Assembly: GCA_949152475.1 (NCBI GenBank)
Contig: OX424568.1
Span: forward strand, 9,275,667-9,339,666
DNA from: Terebella lapidaria
Lineage: Eukaryota > Annelida > Polychaeta > Terebellida > Terebellidae
Length of the DNA: 64,000 bases
Direction: 5' to 3'
The notes under the pieces are model-generated. The model did no database searches, was not told where the DNA came from, and saw nothing but the letters and a program-made list of their open reading frames with translations. Position 1 is the stretch's first letter, and each line of letters starts with the position of its first letter. A program made the position numbers and the translations under genes. Shown here piece after piece: positions 12,101-23,000 of the stretch.

Positions 12101-15100
12101 ATGAATTCATGAACGCTCGCAGGGAGGATGTCAAGGGCAGAAACAGATTCAAAGGCATCTACCCATGTAAGTTGTTCGTATGTTATAACATTCTTGAACA
12201 CATCACAATACGTTATTGAAGGAAATCAGCGTGATCACCACACAAATGTCAATTTATTTCCATTAGACGATCACAACCGAGTCGTGCTAGAGAGGATAGA
12301 AGATGATCCGGGAAGTGACTACATAAATGCTTCCCATATCCAAGTAAGCCTACACGTGCATTGTGTTGAGATATCATTATGATTGGAAGTAACACTCGAT
12401 GTATATATCACCCGGTAGTATATGATTTATCTTATATACCATGTAATATCATGTACAGGGCTACCACGAAGAGGATCGGTTTATTGCTACGATGGGTATG
12501 AAAATCAACCGCTATCCATGATTTGACATAACATCTGATAACCGCAATTCATTGTTCATGTTAGGGAAGACAGAGATATACACTGTATAATACTTACCCA
12601 TTGATAAGCCACATGTTGGCCATCCAGGTCCGCGGACCAGGACGTGTGGTGACTTCTGGAGGATGGTGTGGCAGGAGAAGGCTGACACTATCGTCATGCT
12701 GACCAACCTTGTGGAGGCTGGCGTGGTGAGCCAAATTGTCCTTGCTTGTTCTTCTATCTAAGATCCTTCCACATCAAGATACGCAGGCTTGTTACTTTGA
12801 CATTTGAGCTGTTCGCTTGCTTTGTGTAAGTGACTCATACCTCTTTAGGAAAAGTGTGACCAGTACTGGCCCAAGAAGAACAAGGAGGTGTTCGATGACG
12901 TGGTAGTATCTCTTCAGGAAGAGAGTAGCTGGCACAGTTATGTGGTCAGAACCATGACAATCCAAAAGGTATCTTTATTTTTCACAACATATATCCACAC
13001 TGAGAGATAATTGGAATACACCTGTCAGATTTTATTTATCATTGACCCCACCCAACCCCCTATAATAAGGGTGATGATGAGCGCATGGTACGACAGTACC
13101 ACTTCACCCAGTGGCCTGACCACGGCGTGCCCACTGACGGCACTGCTCTCCTCGACTTCAGACGCAAGGCTCTAGGGAACAAACGGGCTGGAGCACCGGT
13201 CATCATACACTGCAGGTCAGAAGAAACTCCAAATAACACACTTGTCTTCTAGAAGTATCTATTCTTTAATTGTGTCATTTAAGAAAAATCTGGCATTGCG
13301 TACATATATCAAACATTGCGTACATGATCAACTATGTACATATTGATTACATGTATATGTCATACATTCTAGTGCTGGTGTGGGGAGAACCGGTACGCTG
13401 ATAGCTCTGGACTACCTGATCAAACAGGCCGAGAATGAGGGTAAAGTGGATGTGTATAACTGTGTGTACAACCTCCGACACCAGCGAGTACACATGGTCC
13501 AGAGTCTGGTATGATCATTGTTATGATTTTGTAAAATGGTGACGTAACATCCTGTATGATGTGTAAGAATACTGTCACGGATTCTTATAATATTCAGATA
13601 AATGAATAATAGGAGCTGGTCATTTCCAGGGTCATAGTCATATTGAACACTACCAACATACCAACAAGTTCAAATGCTTCCGTGTTCGAAACTGATTCCA
13701 AAGCATTTGCATTGTTGTTTCTATTCAGGAGCAGTACAGGTTTCTACATGAAGCACTGGCAGAGTACATCCGGGTTGGATCCACTACCATTCCCAAGGCC
13801 AGTTTCAAACAGGAAGGGAGCCGTCCTCCTAGGAACATTTCCAGAGAATTCAAGGTTCAATGCTGCATGCCCGTTTAGGACTAATGTGCAAATGTGGCTA
13901 GAATGTACAATATGGTGACGATGTATGCTTTCTTTTCTGCAACCTACCTAGATGCGCGAAGAGATGGCTCCAAAGATATCAGAATATGCCAGAGAGTATG
14001 CACTGTCTCCAGAAAATCTCGGGAAAAATAGAGACTCGAACATCATACCTCGTAAATCAATTATCAATATCTATTTTTATCTATCAGCAAATGTTATCAG
14101 TTCCACGGCAAGAGTGGTAATAATGTCAAATTCCGAAAATGATCGTCAATATACTTGTGAGAAGAAGGCTTCTTTCACTGAACATCTTCATGTACATCTG
14201 TCTAGTGGCTGCCAGCAGAGTGTACCTGAGAGACCAACACCCCGACAGAAATGACTACATCAACGCTGTACGCGTGAAGGTGAGCACACATGATCCTGAA
14301 ACGATAGTGGTCAAGCTTGTACAGTAAAAGGCTTGTTAACATAAGCACTATTAACTTTAAACTTCATATGGTTATTTTATATGGTGGACAGTCCCATATT
14401 GCCCAATATGAAAAATTAATTATGCTCGAAATTTTCGGTTATGAAGAGCTTCATGGGGAGAGACGCCTTCCTGGTGACTCAGTTGCCACTGGCTGAGACG
14501 GTTGTGGATTTCTGGCGCATGCTTCAAGATAACAACTGTGACACCATCGTCTTATTGAGAACTGCTCAACAGGCACAGGTAATTTAAACACATCCGATAT
14601 TTCATAACAATTTTTAAAAAAATTTTCATATATGACATCTGGAAAGACTTGAATCTCCAATCTGCTCATAATATCTGCGAAATGGTGTTATATTTCTTTA
14701 AAATATATGATATGTGGAATGACTTGGATTTCCAGTCTTCCAGTCAAATGCAACGCCGACCTTCCTTCAATATATTACGAACATTGAGTCCAACTCAATT
14801 AACTATTCATATCTTCCACATGCACTATTGAATACGAGCCATATCGGAAATTCTGTATGGTTGTATATTTGTGACAAGCGAATTGTGCATGCTAATCAAT
14901 CAGTTCTCTCGCTAGGAGGCGTCCCTATTCCTGCCGGCCAGGAACCAGCCCATGGATGTGCTTGATGGCGTCGCCACACAGCGGCAGTCACTGACACTAG
15001 GATCATACAGGACGGTGGATCTCGACTTCAGACCTATCGCAGATGACAGTAACGAATACATGAACGTCAGAGATGTACCCAGGTCCAAAGCGGTAGGTTG

Positions 15101-16407
15101 GCGTGAACTAGTTCGTAAAAACACTTTTTATAATTATCATCACTACAAGGTGATGTTGTGATCAATGTTTCCACCGATGTACAATGTCGATATCTATCAC
15201 ATCTGTAATACATCCATTCGTGTTTATCGCCTAAAACATTACACACAAATTCTCTGGTATTGTTTACAAGCAGATCGCTGTTGCTTTTTAGCCTTTTCCA
15301 CTGTATAAATTCATACAAGGACATTCATGTCAACAATTGTAGGTCAAATATAACGCTTATACGGGATACAATTTCAGGGGAAAATCAAAGTCCATGAAGT
15401 CATATTTGAACCAGGAAGAGAATGTCTGGATTATGCTGTAGTCATTGAGGTGTACAGACACATTCAGCGCAGGATCGGAGTGAACCCTGTGGTGGTGACT
15501 TGTCTGTAAGTTGTCTGTTTGTCGTTATCGATTTGTGCTTTTATACAAGCGGTTATATAATATAAGATATCATCACGATTATGCCATGATGATATATTAT
15601 TATATACAAGATATATACGTATCAACTTATTACCACCAGCACAATCACATTTTGATGGTGACAATAAAAACCTTAAATACAACCTTTTTTTCTAATAATA
15701 ACACATCCCGATCATTCCTATTCAAAGCCACACTAACCTGATTAGAGACAGACAGTGTATGAAAAATACTCGGTTCTAGAATTATGTGCTTGTAAATTAT
15801 TTTCATGTTGCATTTGTTTTACTATATTTGACAGGAAATATGATGATGTGACAAAACCATGTACATCGTCCAACATTTTACAAACACTAAAGCTCAGGAA
15901 TATTTAAGTATGTGTGATGAGAAGTTGTGCCCTCATGTCTATCAGGAATGGCTGTGACTACAGCGGTCAGTTTGTGGCGTGTTGTAACCTGTTTGAGATG
16001 CTGGAGACGGCACAGGAAGTGGACGTGTTCCAAGTCTGCAAGTACATCCGGGACAGCAGGCCAGAGTTCATCAGCTCCGTGGTGATTATTTTATTCTAGT
16101 TCTCATGATTTGATAATGTGTTATCATAATGTGTCATTCATAACAGTTATTATATCATCACTACGCTTTGCGAATAAAATGTTGTCATAATGTAATCTAT
16201 ATACATTTCTAGACCAATGGGGTCATGTCGACTGATGTATTATTAGGTAATCATTCGTGTGAAGATTACCTGCATTAGCACTGAACTTGTCACCATATAT
16301 TCTTTTCATCTAAATGTCCAAATTATGTTCTGTTTCAGGATCAGTATCGTGGTTTATACGAGGCAGTGAGGTTGTACATTCGAGAGAATGATGCGTATGA
16401 GAATTGA
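9181..16407 (+). CDS. WSC-MEGF receptor-type protein tyrosine phosphatase (22 coding exons, 1,044 aa)
   Basis: Coding exons: 9181-9247, 9470-9603, 9711-9861, 10501-11325, 11446-11530, 11628-11722, 11808-11941, 12079-12166, 12267-12343, 12459-12495, 12628-12725, 12849-12968, 13070-13215, 13373-13508, 13729-13854, 13952-14051, 14206-14279, 14447-14578, 14916-15092, 15378-15505, 15946-16081, 16339-16407. Phases agree throughout (3,135 nt). Domains: signal peptide about 1-22; WSC-like 23-118; eight MEGF-type EGF repeats in one 825-bp exon, about 118-393; membrane span about 396-418; juxtamembrane region with two tyrosines; phosphatase domain D1 about 498-755; D2 about 774-1044. D1 has WPDHGVP (Asp654) and [10 protein letters not shown] (Cys685, Arg691), so it should hydrolyse phosphotyrosine. 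D2 has TCLNGCDYSG, with the arginine position occupied by Tyr982, and no WPD loop, so it is probably inactive. The start was chosen because ATG 9181 gives a signal peptide ending in VSG just before YDYPVC. Exon boundaries are hand-read; the domain calls are firm. Confidence 0.9.
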
Positions 16408-16797
16408 TAACCATGGATCCAATTGTTCCAGAAAAAAGGGGATGCGAAACTCTGTACACTGATACACATGCATAGAACCAGAAATTTAGGCTCTGTAATA
16501 ATAGAATAGAATATTTATTGGCTTACCTATTTACATACACATATAGACCTACACGTTATCAATATTTTATTGTGCGTAATTGATACAATTGTTGTCATGG
16601 AATGGTTACCAGTACAATATAATCTATCAGATATATCATTATTATCAGTCTTTTTCAAAAAAGTCTTACTTACACCATGCAACAGTTCATCATACTCTTA
16701 TATGTAGTAGCTAAGCGTGTGCGGATAAAGCCCCAAAAAGTATATGTTTCTGGTTATCGCGCGCGTCACTCCAAACCCCACGCATCATTTCATTTTT
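16408..16797. other. Downstream flank of the phosphatase receptor gene
   Basis: AT-rich sequence that includes the 3' UTR. No canonical AATAAA was seen just past the stop. No other gene or repeat recognised. Confidence 0.4.
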
Positions 16798-17562
16798 AGG
16801 TTACCGAACCTATGGTCTGATAACCTATTGCCATGGCGTTGCGTCTGGCGTCCATCCGTCGTCGTTGTCGTCCGTCCACATTTATATCTTTAAAGTGTAC
16901 GGTCCAATCTTTCTGAAAATTTGGGAAAAGATACCTTGAAAAAATTTGAGAAGGGTTTTATTTTTTATTTTTTTTTTTTTTTGATTTTTGAATTTTTTCA
17001 ACATGGTGGCCATTTTTGTCCGAAAACGTTCAATTTTGATCTTTGGCGGCCATTTTCTCAAAAAACTCTCTGATCAGATTTGAGATTTTTGTTTCAGAAG
17101 ATTCTCTTTATGTACCTTTGTGATGTGTATAAGTTTGGTCGCCCTTGAATCACCGGTCTGCTTATGGCGGCCATTTTGAATTTTCGACGGGTCGACGAAA
17201 AAAAAATTTTTTCAGCCCAAATCGCATTACTATCCATTTTGGGCCATTTCTAGACAAAAAAAAATTTCACCTTTGAAAAAAATTTTTGACTGAAGATAGA
17301 ACGTCTGAAAATAGAGCTTAGAAATTGACACTTTTGAATGGGAAGTCATATATGGCGACTTGTGTGGTGACCTTGAATTTGACCTTGGATGACCTTGAAA
17401 GGTCAAAACAGCCATTTTGGGGTCAAAAATGCTCAAATTTTTTCGAAAATTCTTTTTTCGAAAACTGTCTGATCAAAACAGCCATTTTTGGGTCGAAAAA
17501 TGCCCAAATTTGCACCTTGTCTGTTTTTAATCGAAACCTGTCTGATCGTTCTTGAGATTTTT
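16798..17562 (+). mobile_element. Hairpin-ended HINE-like element, copy 1 (3' end missing)
   Basis: Starts after a T-run with AGGTTACCGAACC, followed by the complementary GGTCTGATAACCT arm, then the family's CATGGCGTTGCGTC segment and a CGTC-rich stretch. GGCGGCCATTTT-type segments follow until copy 2 begins. No 3' terminal hairpin is visible before copy 2, so copy 2 is probably nested in or joined to it. Confidence 0.6.
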
Positions 17563-18220
17563 AGGTTACTGGACCTATGGTCCGATAACCTATTGTCATG
17601 GCGTTGCGTCCGTCGTCCGTTGTCAGTCGTCCGTCCGTCGTCCGTCTGTCCCTCAACAATTTTATCTTTAAAGTTTACGATCGTTTTTTTCTCAAATTTT
17701 GCACAAAAATGCCCAAAAATATTTCGAGAGGGAGGTTTTTAGTTTTTTTATTTTCGCATTTTTTTTCCAAAATGGCGGCCGTTTCCGTCGAAAAACAGCC
17801 AATTTTGGAATTTGGCGGCCATTTTCTCAAAAACTGTTTGACCACTTTTGAGATTTTTATCTCAAAAGATTCCTCTCATACACCCCTGTGACGTGTATAA
17901 GTTTCATTGGCCTTGAATCGCCGGTCTGTGTGTGGCAGCCATTTTGATTTTTTTCGACGGGTCCCATATGGGACTTTCCCATGCTAAATTTTCCTATGCT
18001 TTATAATGGGAAACATTTTTCCTGATATCTCACTTAATATTGAGATTAGCCATTTGGAATCAATTGTGGACATATAGGAAATGATATATGCTGAATATTC
18101 TCGTGACCTTGAATTTGACCTCTGACCTTGGTTTCAAGGTCAGAGTGGCTGTTTTCGCCAAAAAATGACCAATTTTGGACTTTGACGGTCATTTTCTCAA
18201 AATATATTCAGTAACTTTTT
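17563..18220 (+). mobile_element. Hairpin-ended HINE-like element, copy 2 (3' end missing)
   Basis: Begins AGGTTACTGGACC after ATTTTT, then GGTCCGATAACCT, then CATGGCGTTGCGTCC and CGTCCGTC repeats. The body is very close to that of copy 3 (same CGAGAGGGAGGT, GCCATTTTGATTTTT and ACGGGTCCCA landmarks) and ends at the T-run where copy 3 starts. Confidence 0.65.
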
Positions 18221-20152
18221 AGGTTACCGGACCTATGGTCCGATAACCTATTGCCATGGCGTTGCGTCCGTCGTCCGTTTGTGTGTCCGTCCGGCGTCCG
18301 GCGTCCGTCCGTAAACAATTTTATCTTTGAAGTTTACGATCGGTTTTTTCTCAAATTTTGCACAAAAATGCCTAAAAATATTTCGAGAGGGAGGTATTTT
18401 GTAGTTTTTTTATTTTCGCATTTTTTTCGAAATGGCGGCCGTTTTCGTCGAAAAACAGCCAATTTTGGAATTTGGCGGCCATTTTCTCAAAAACTGTTTG
18501 ACCACTTTTGAGATTTTTATCTCAAAAGATTCCTCTCATACACCCCTGTGACGTGTATAAGTTTCATTGGCCTTGAATCGCCGGTCTGTGTGTGGCAGCC
18601 ATTTTGATTTTTTTTCGACGGGTCCCAAATGGGACTTTCCCATGCTATATTTTCCTATGCTTTATAATGGGAAACATTTTTCCTGATATCTCACTTAATA
18701 TTGAGATTAGCCATTTGGAATCAATTGTGGACATATAGGAAATGATATATGCTGAATATTCTCGTGACCTTGAATTTGACCTCTGACCTTGGTTTCAAGG
18801 TCAGAGTGGCTGTTTTCGCCGAAAAATGACCAATTTTGGACTTTGACGGTCGTTTTCTCAAAATCTGTTCAGTAACTTTTTTTCTTATTGATGACGAACA
18901 CTCCTCATATGTACCCCTATGACAGGTATAAATTTCGTTGCCCTTGAATCGCTCGAAGTGGGCCATTTTGGGTCCAAACTCGGCCTAAATGTGACTTTCC
19001 TATGTTAAATTTTCCTATGCTTTATAATGGGACACATTAAGCCCAGACTAGGAATCAATTGTGGACATATAGGAAATGATATATGCTGAATATTCTGGTG
19101 ACCTTGAATTGACCTTTGACTTCATTTTCAAAGTCACAGGACAAAATGGCTAATATCTCGCTTATTATCAACTTTGCAGCTTAGGAATCAATTGTGAACT
19201 TATAGGAACTGATATATGCAGAATATTCTCGTGACCTTGAATTTGACCTTTGACCTCATTTCCAAGGTCACAGGACAAAATTGTTAATATCTTGCTTATT
19301 ATCGACTTTACAGCTTATGATTCAATCGTGAACATATAGGAAATGATATATGCTGAATATTCTCGTGACCTTGAATTTGACCTTTGACCTCATTTCCAAG
19401 GTCACAGGACAAAATGGCCAATATCTTGCTTATTAGCGACTTCACAGCTTAGGAATCAATTGTGAACATCTAGGAAACGATATATGCTTAATATTCTAGT
19501 GACTTTTGACCTCATTTTCAAGGTCAACAGGACAAAATGGCTAATATCCTGCTTATTAATGACTTTACAGCTTAGGAATCAATTGTGAACATATAGGAAA
19601 TGATATATTCTGCATATTAATGACTTTACAGCTTAGGAATCAATTGTGAACATATAGGAAATGACATATTCTGCATATTCTCATGACCTTGAGTTTGACC
19701 TTTGACCTAAATTTCAAGGTCAGTCATTTTATTTCCAAAGTCAGAATACGAAATGGTTTATATCTCGCTTATTATCAAATTTACAGCTTAGGGGACCATA
19801 GTGAACATAAAGGAAATGATGTATGCTGAATATTTTGGTGATCTAGAATTTGACCTTTGATCCCATTTTCAAGGTCAGAGAACATAATAGCTAATACGTC
19901 GCTTATTATCTTCTTTACAGCGTAGGAATCAATTGCGAATATAGAGATATATATTCTGAAGATTTTCATGACCTTGAACTTGAACTTTTACCTCATTTTC
20001 AAGGTCACATCACAGAATGGCTAATATCTCACTTATTTTCGACTTTACAGCTTAGGAATTTATTGTGGACATACTAGAAGTGATATATTTGTTGAAAATT
20101 TCATGGCCTTGAATTTATCAGTGACTTTCAAAACATAGTCATTGGGGTTTTT
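18221..20152 (+). mobile_element. Hairpin-ended HINE-like element, copy 3, with internal ~134-bp minisatellite
   Basis: Begins AGGTTACCGGACC with the inverted arm GGTCCGATAACCT. After the GGCGGCCATTTT section, from about 18.7 kb to 20.1 kb, comes a tandem array with a monomer near 134 bp (landmarks AGGAATCAATTGTG, CATATAGGAAATGATATAT, TGACCTTGAATTTGACC, AAATGGCTAATATCT). The 3' end is cut by copy 4 at a GGGGTTTTT tract. Confidence 0.7.
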
Positions 20153-22436
20153 AGCTTACCGGACCTATGGTCCGATAAGCTATTGATGTCAGGTTGCGTC
20201 CGGCATCCGGCCGTCGGCGTTGGCATCGGTGTCAGCATCGGCGTCGGCGTTGTCGAACGCTGGGAAAAATCTGCTCGATGAATATTGCTGTAATTCACAA
20301 AATATGTTCTATGGATATAAAAAAATAATGTCTCCGGACCATTTTTTTTTCGTCGATTGAATCGTTTTTTCCAAAATGGCGGCCATTTTTGTCGAAAAAT
20401 TACCAATTTTGGACTTTGGCGGCCATTTTCTCAAAAACTGTCTGATCAGTTTTGGGATTTTTGTTTCAAAAGATTCCCCTGATACACCTTTGTTTTGTGT
20501 ATAAGTTTCGTTGCCCTTGAATCGTCGGTCTGCGTGTGGCAGCCATTTTGATTTTCTCGACGTGTCTCAGATAGGACTTTCCCATGTTAAATTAGCCTAT
20601 GCTTTATAATGGGGACAAATTTCTCCTAATATCTCACTTAATATTGGGATTATACATTAGGAATCAATTGTGCACATATAGGAATTATATATGTCGATTA
20701 TTCTCGTGACCTTGAATTTGATCTTTGACCTAATTTTCAAGATCACAGCACAAAATGGCTAATATCTCGCTTATTATCGACTTTACAGCTTAGGAATCAA
20801 TTGTCAGCATATAGGAAATGGTATATTCGGAATATTATCGTGACCTTGAATTTGACCTTTGACCTCATTTTCAAGGTCACAGGACAAAATGGCTAATGTC
20901 TTGCTTATTATCGACTTTACAGCTTAGGAATCCAGGGATAGGTCTAGAGCATTTGAACAGTGGGTCAGTAGGCCCCTTCACATTCAAAGCAATGGGCCAT
21001 TCCAAGTTTCAATGGAACATAGCATATTCGTTTGTTATCATTGACACGATTTCAAATCCATTGATAACTATAAATATCGAAATATCAATCTGTATATCCT
21101 GTGTAAAATATATCTGCAATCTATTTATTATATTTTTTACTTGATTAGTTGATATGAAATAACAATTATAATTATTATTTACAATGCTCAGTTACCCTGC
21201 TGAACATATCACGAATATTGCCATAAGGCAATTTAAGTTTTTTCTTAGGTGGCATCCTATGTATTCTGCATGCTTCTCATGAATTATGAGATCAAAAAAA
21301 ACCACTAAACTATGGCAGCCCCGCTTGCCTACTTGGAAACAGATCTTTGAAATGGAACGTCTTGCAAATTCTGATTGATTGTGCAACTGTGTGAGTGGTG
21401 GCGCGCCCTAGCGGTTGAAAGAAACATCATGATTATTTACTATTTTTGCCCCACCTGGCGAACTTCGACAAAACTAACTGTAATTTGTATTTTCCGATCA
21501 AATTAGAAGCAAAAAAGTTTTAATGAATAATACTATCTAGATCTATCAGTGAAACAATCGGGATGATGTCCCATTTGGTTTCGTTTCGTGACGAGAACCA
21601 TATTTCGAGCTCAATCTACCCTGTTGAATTTCAGTCCAAAATGGGATTAAATAAATTCAAACAAATTCGGGGCTTCCATCGTGTTTATGCCCGTACAGAA
21701 TGAACATATTGAGCTGATTTCGGAGTTTGAAGGCATAGTCAATGTATATTAAGTAAATATGTTTATTTTGAAGCATTATTTAACTCGTACATCGAAAAAA
21801 AGTTGTTTTTGGTCACACTGAAATTCCAAGTAGGGGATGAAATTAATATTGGGTTACATTGCCAACTTCTTCAATTCTTAAAAAAGAATTCTAAAATTTC
21901 GTTAAAAAATTGCACCATGATACATAATTAAACCATACCAAATTTCAACTTGATACGATGATCCAAAAGAAAACTATGGCCAAAAAGCGCGTTTCACTGA
22001 TGGCTGAAGCTGAGTTTACCCCTGGGAATCAATTGTGAACATATAGGAAATGATGTATGCCGAATATTTCGATGACCTTGAACCTGACACTTGACCTCGT
22101 TTTCAAGGTCAGAGCACAAAATCGCTAATATCTTGGTTATTATTGAATTTACAGCTTATGCATCAATTGAGGACATACAGGAAATTATATATGCCGAATA
22201 TTCTTGTGAGCTTAAATTTGACCTTTGACCTCCATAAACTGAAACCGATACAAAAGCAAAGAATATCTTTGACAGTACTAGTCAGTTCCATTCTAGTTTC
22301 ATATCATTGTACGTAGAGCAAGTTTTAGGCGTGAATGATGTGCAATTATTCTCATGACTTCATGACATTGCTTTCAGCTTACATAAAACTGAAACATATA
22401 TCTTGGGTCCGGTAAGCACAGAGCCCTACGGCTCTA
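20153..22436 (+). mobile_element. Hairpin-ended HINE-like element, copy 4 (both ends present, interrupted)
   Basis: The 5' end is AGCTTACCGGACC with its inverted arm GGTCCGATAAGCT. The 3' end is GGTCCGGTAAGC, the inverse of the 5' end, followed by the hairpin AGAGCC-CTAC-GGCTCT at 22420-22435 and then ATTTTT. Minisatellite monomers lie inside. A separate transposon interrupts it at 20933-22024. With both ends visible, this copy helps define the family's limits. Confidence 0.7.
20933..22024. mobile_element. Non-autonomous DNA transposon with CAGGGRTA ends, inserted in copy 4
   Basis: The insert opens with CAGGGATA and closes with TACCCCTG, an inverse with one difference. It is flanked by GGAATC on both sides (20927-20932 and 22025-22030). 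Removing it restores the AGCTTAGGAATCAATTGTG landmark of the surrounding minisatellite monomer. The 1,092-bp interior has no recognisable transposase. CAGGG-type ends recall hAT elements, but the duplication read here is 6 bp, not the usual 8. Confidence 0.65.
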
Positions 22437-22779
22437 TTTTTGACATTGTGTATAAAGATGGAGTGCCTTGAATTACTCGAAAGGCTCGAAATCTAGGTTC
22501 AAAAGACCCCAAATTTAATTAAATTAATTTTTCTTCAAATTTATCTGATCAGTTTTGAGATTTCTGTTATAAAACATGCTAATTGGGGTCCCTGATATTG
22601 TGTATACAGATGGAGTGCTTTGAATTGCTTAAAAGGCCCCCTGAGTGTGTAGATTGGCCTCTACAGCCAAAAATGTTATTAGGTATAGCTGGAATTGGAA
22701 GTCATATATACTACATCTTTTGGTGACCTTGAACTTGATCTCAGATAACATTGAGTGCTATATCTCAGTGTCATGTCCA
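22437..22779. repeat. Older remnant of the hairpin-ended family
   Basis: Diverged pieces of the family body continue after the 3' end of copy 4: GAGTGCCTTGAATTACTCGAA, TTTGAGATTTCTGTTATAAA and TGACCTTGAACTTGATCTC. They look like the resumed tail of an earlier host copy. No gene seen. Confidence 0.4.
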
Positions 22780-23000
22780 ACAAGAAATGTGGAAACTTCG
22801 TCTATAGACAAAAGACTAGACAAAAGACTCCGCTTCCAACTCTAGGACTTGGGACCGGGTACTGAGGCACGCCCCACGCCGTCTGCTACCAGCCAGCCCC
22901 AGGGTAGACGAGTCCACTTCTCAGTCAGCTCATTAGTCTGAGGAAGCCTGAAGGTTTCAGGTGAAACATCACTAAAGTTGAATACTAGTCCAGTAATTGA
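22780..23000 (+). repeat. Fragment resembling the 3' part of a Penelope-like retroelement
   Basis: Contains CTGAGGAAGCCTGAA, loop GGT, then TTCAGGTGAAACATC at about 22940-22973. This CTGANGA / short stem / GAAAC layout resembles sequences found at the ends of Penelope-like elements in animals. No reverse transcriptase is present. The assignment rests on this motif alone. Confidence 0.3.

Noticed and set aside
22937..22990. A complete hammerhead ribozyme
   Set aside because: The CTGANGA and GAAAC parts are present, but by eye stem III is at most two pairs and stem I pairs poorly, so only a Penelope-like motif is claimed.
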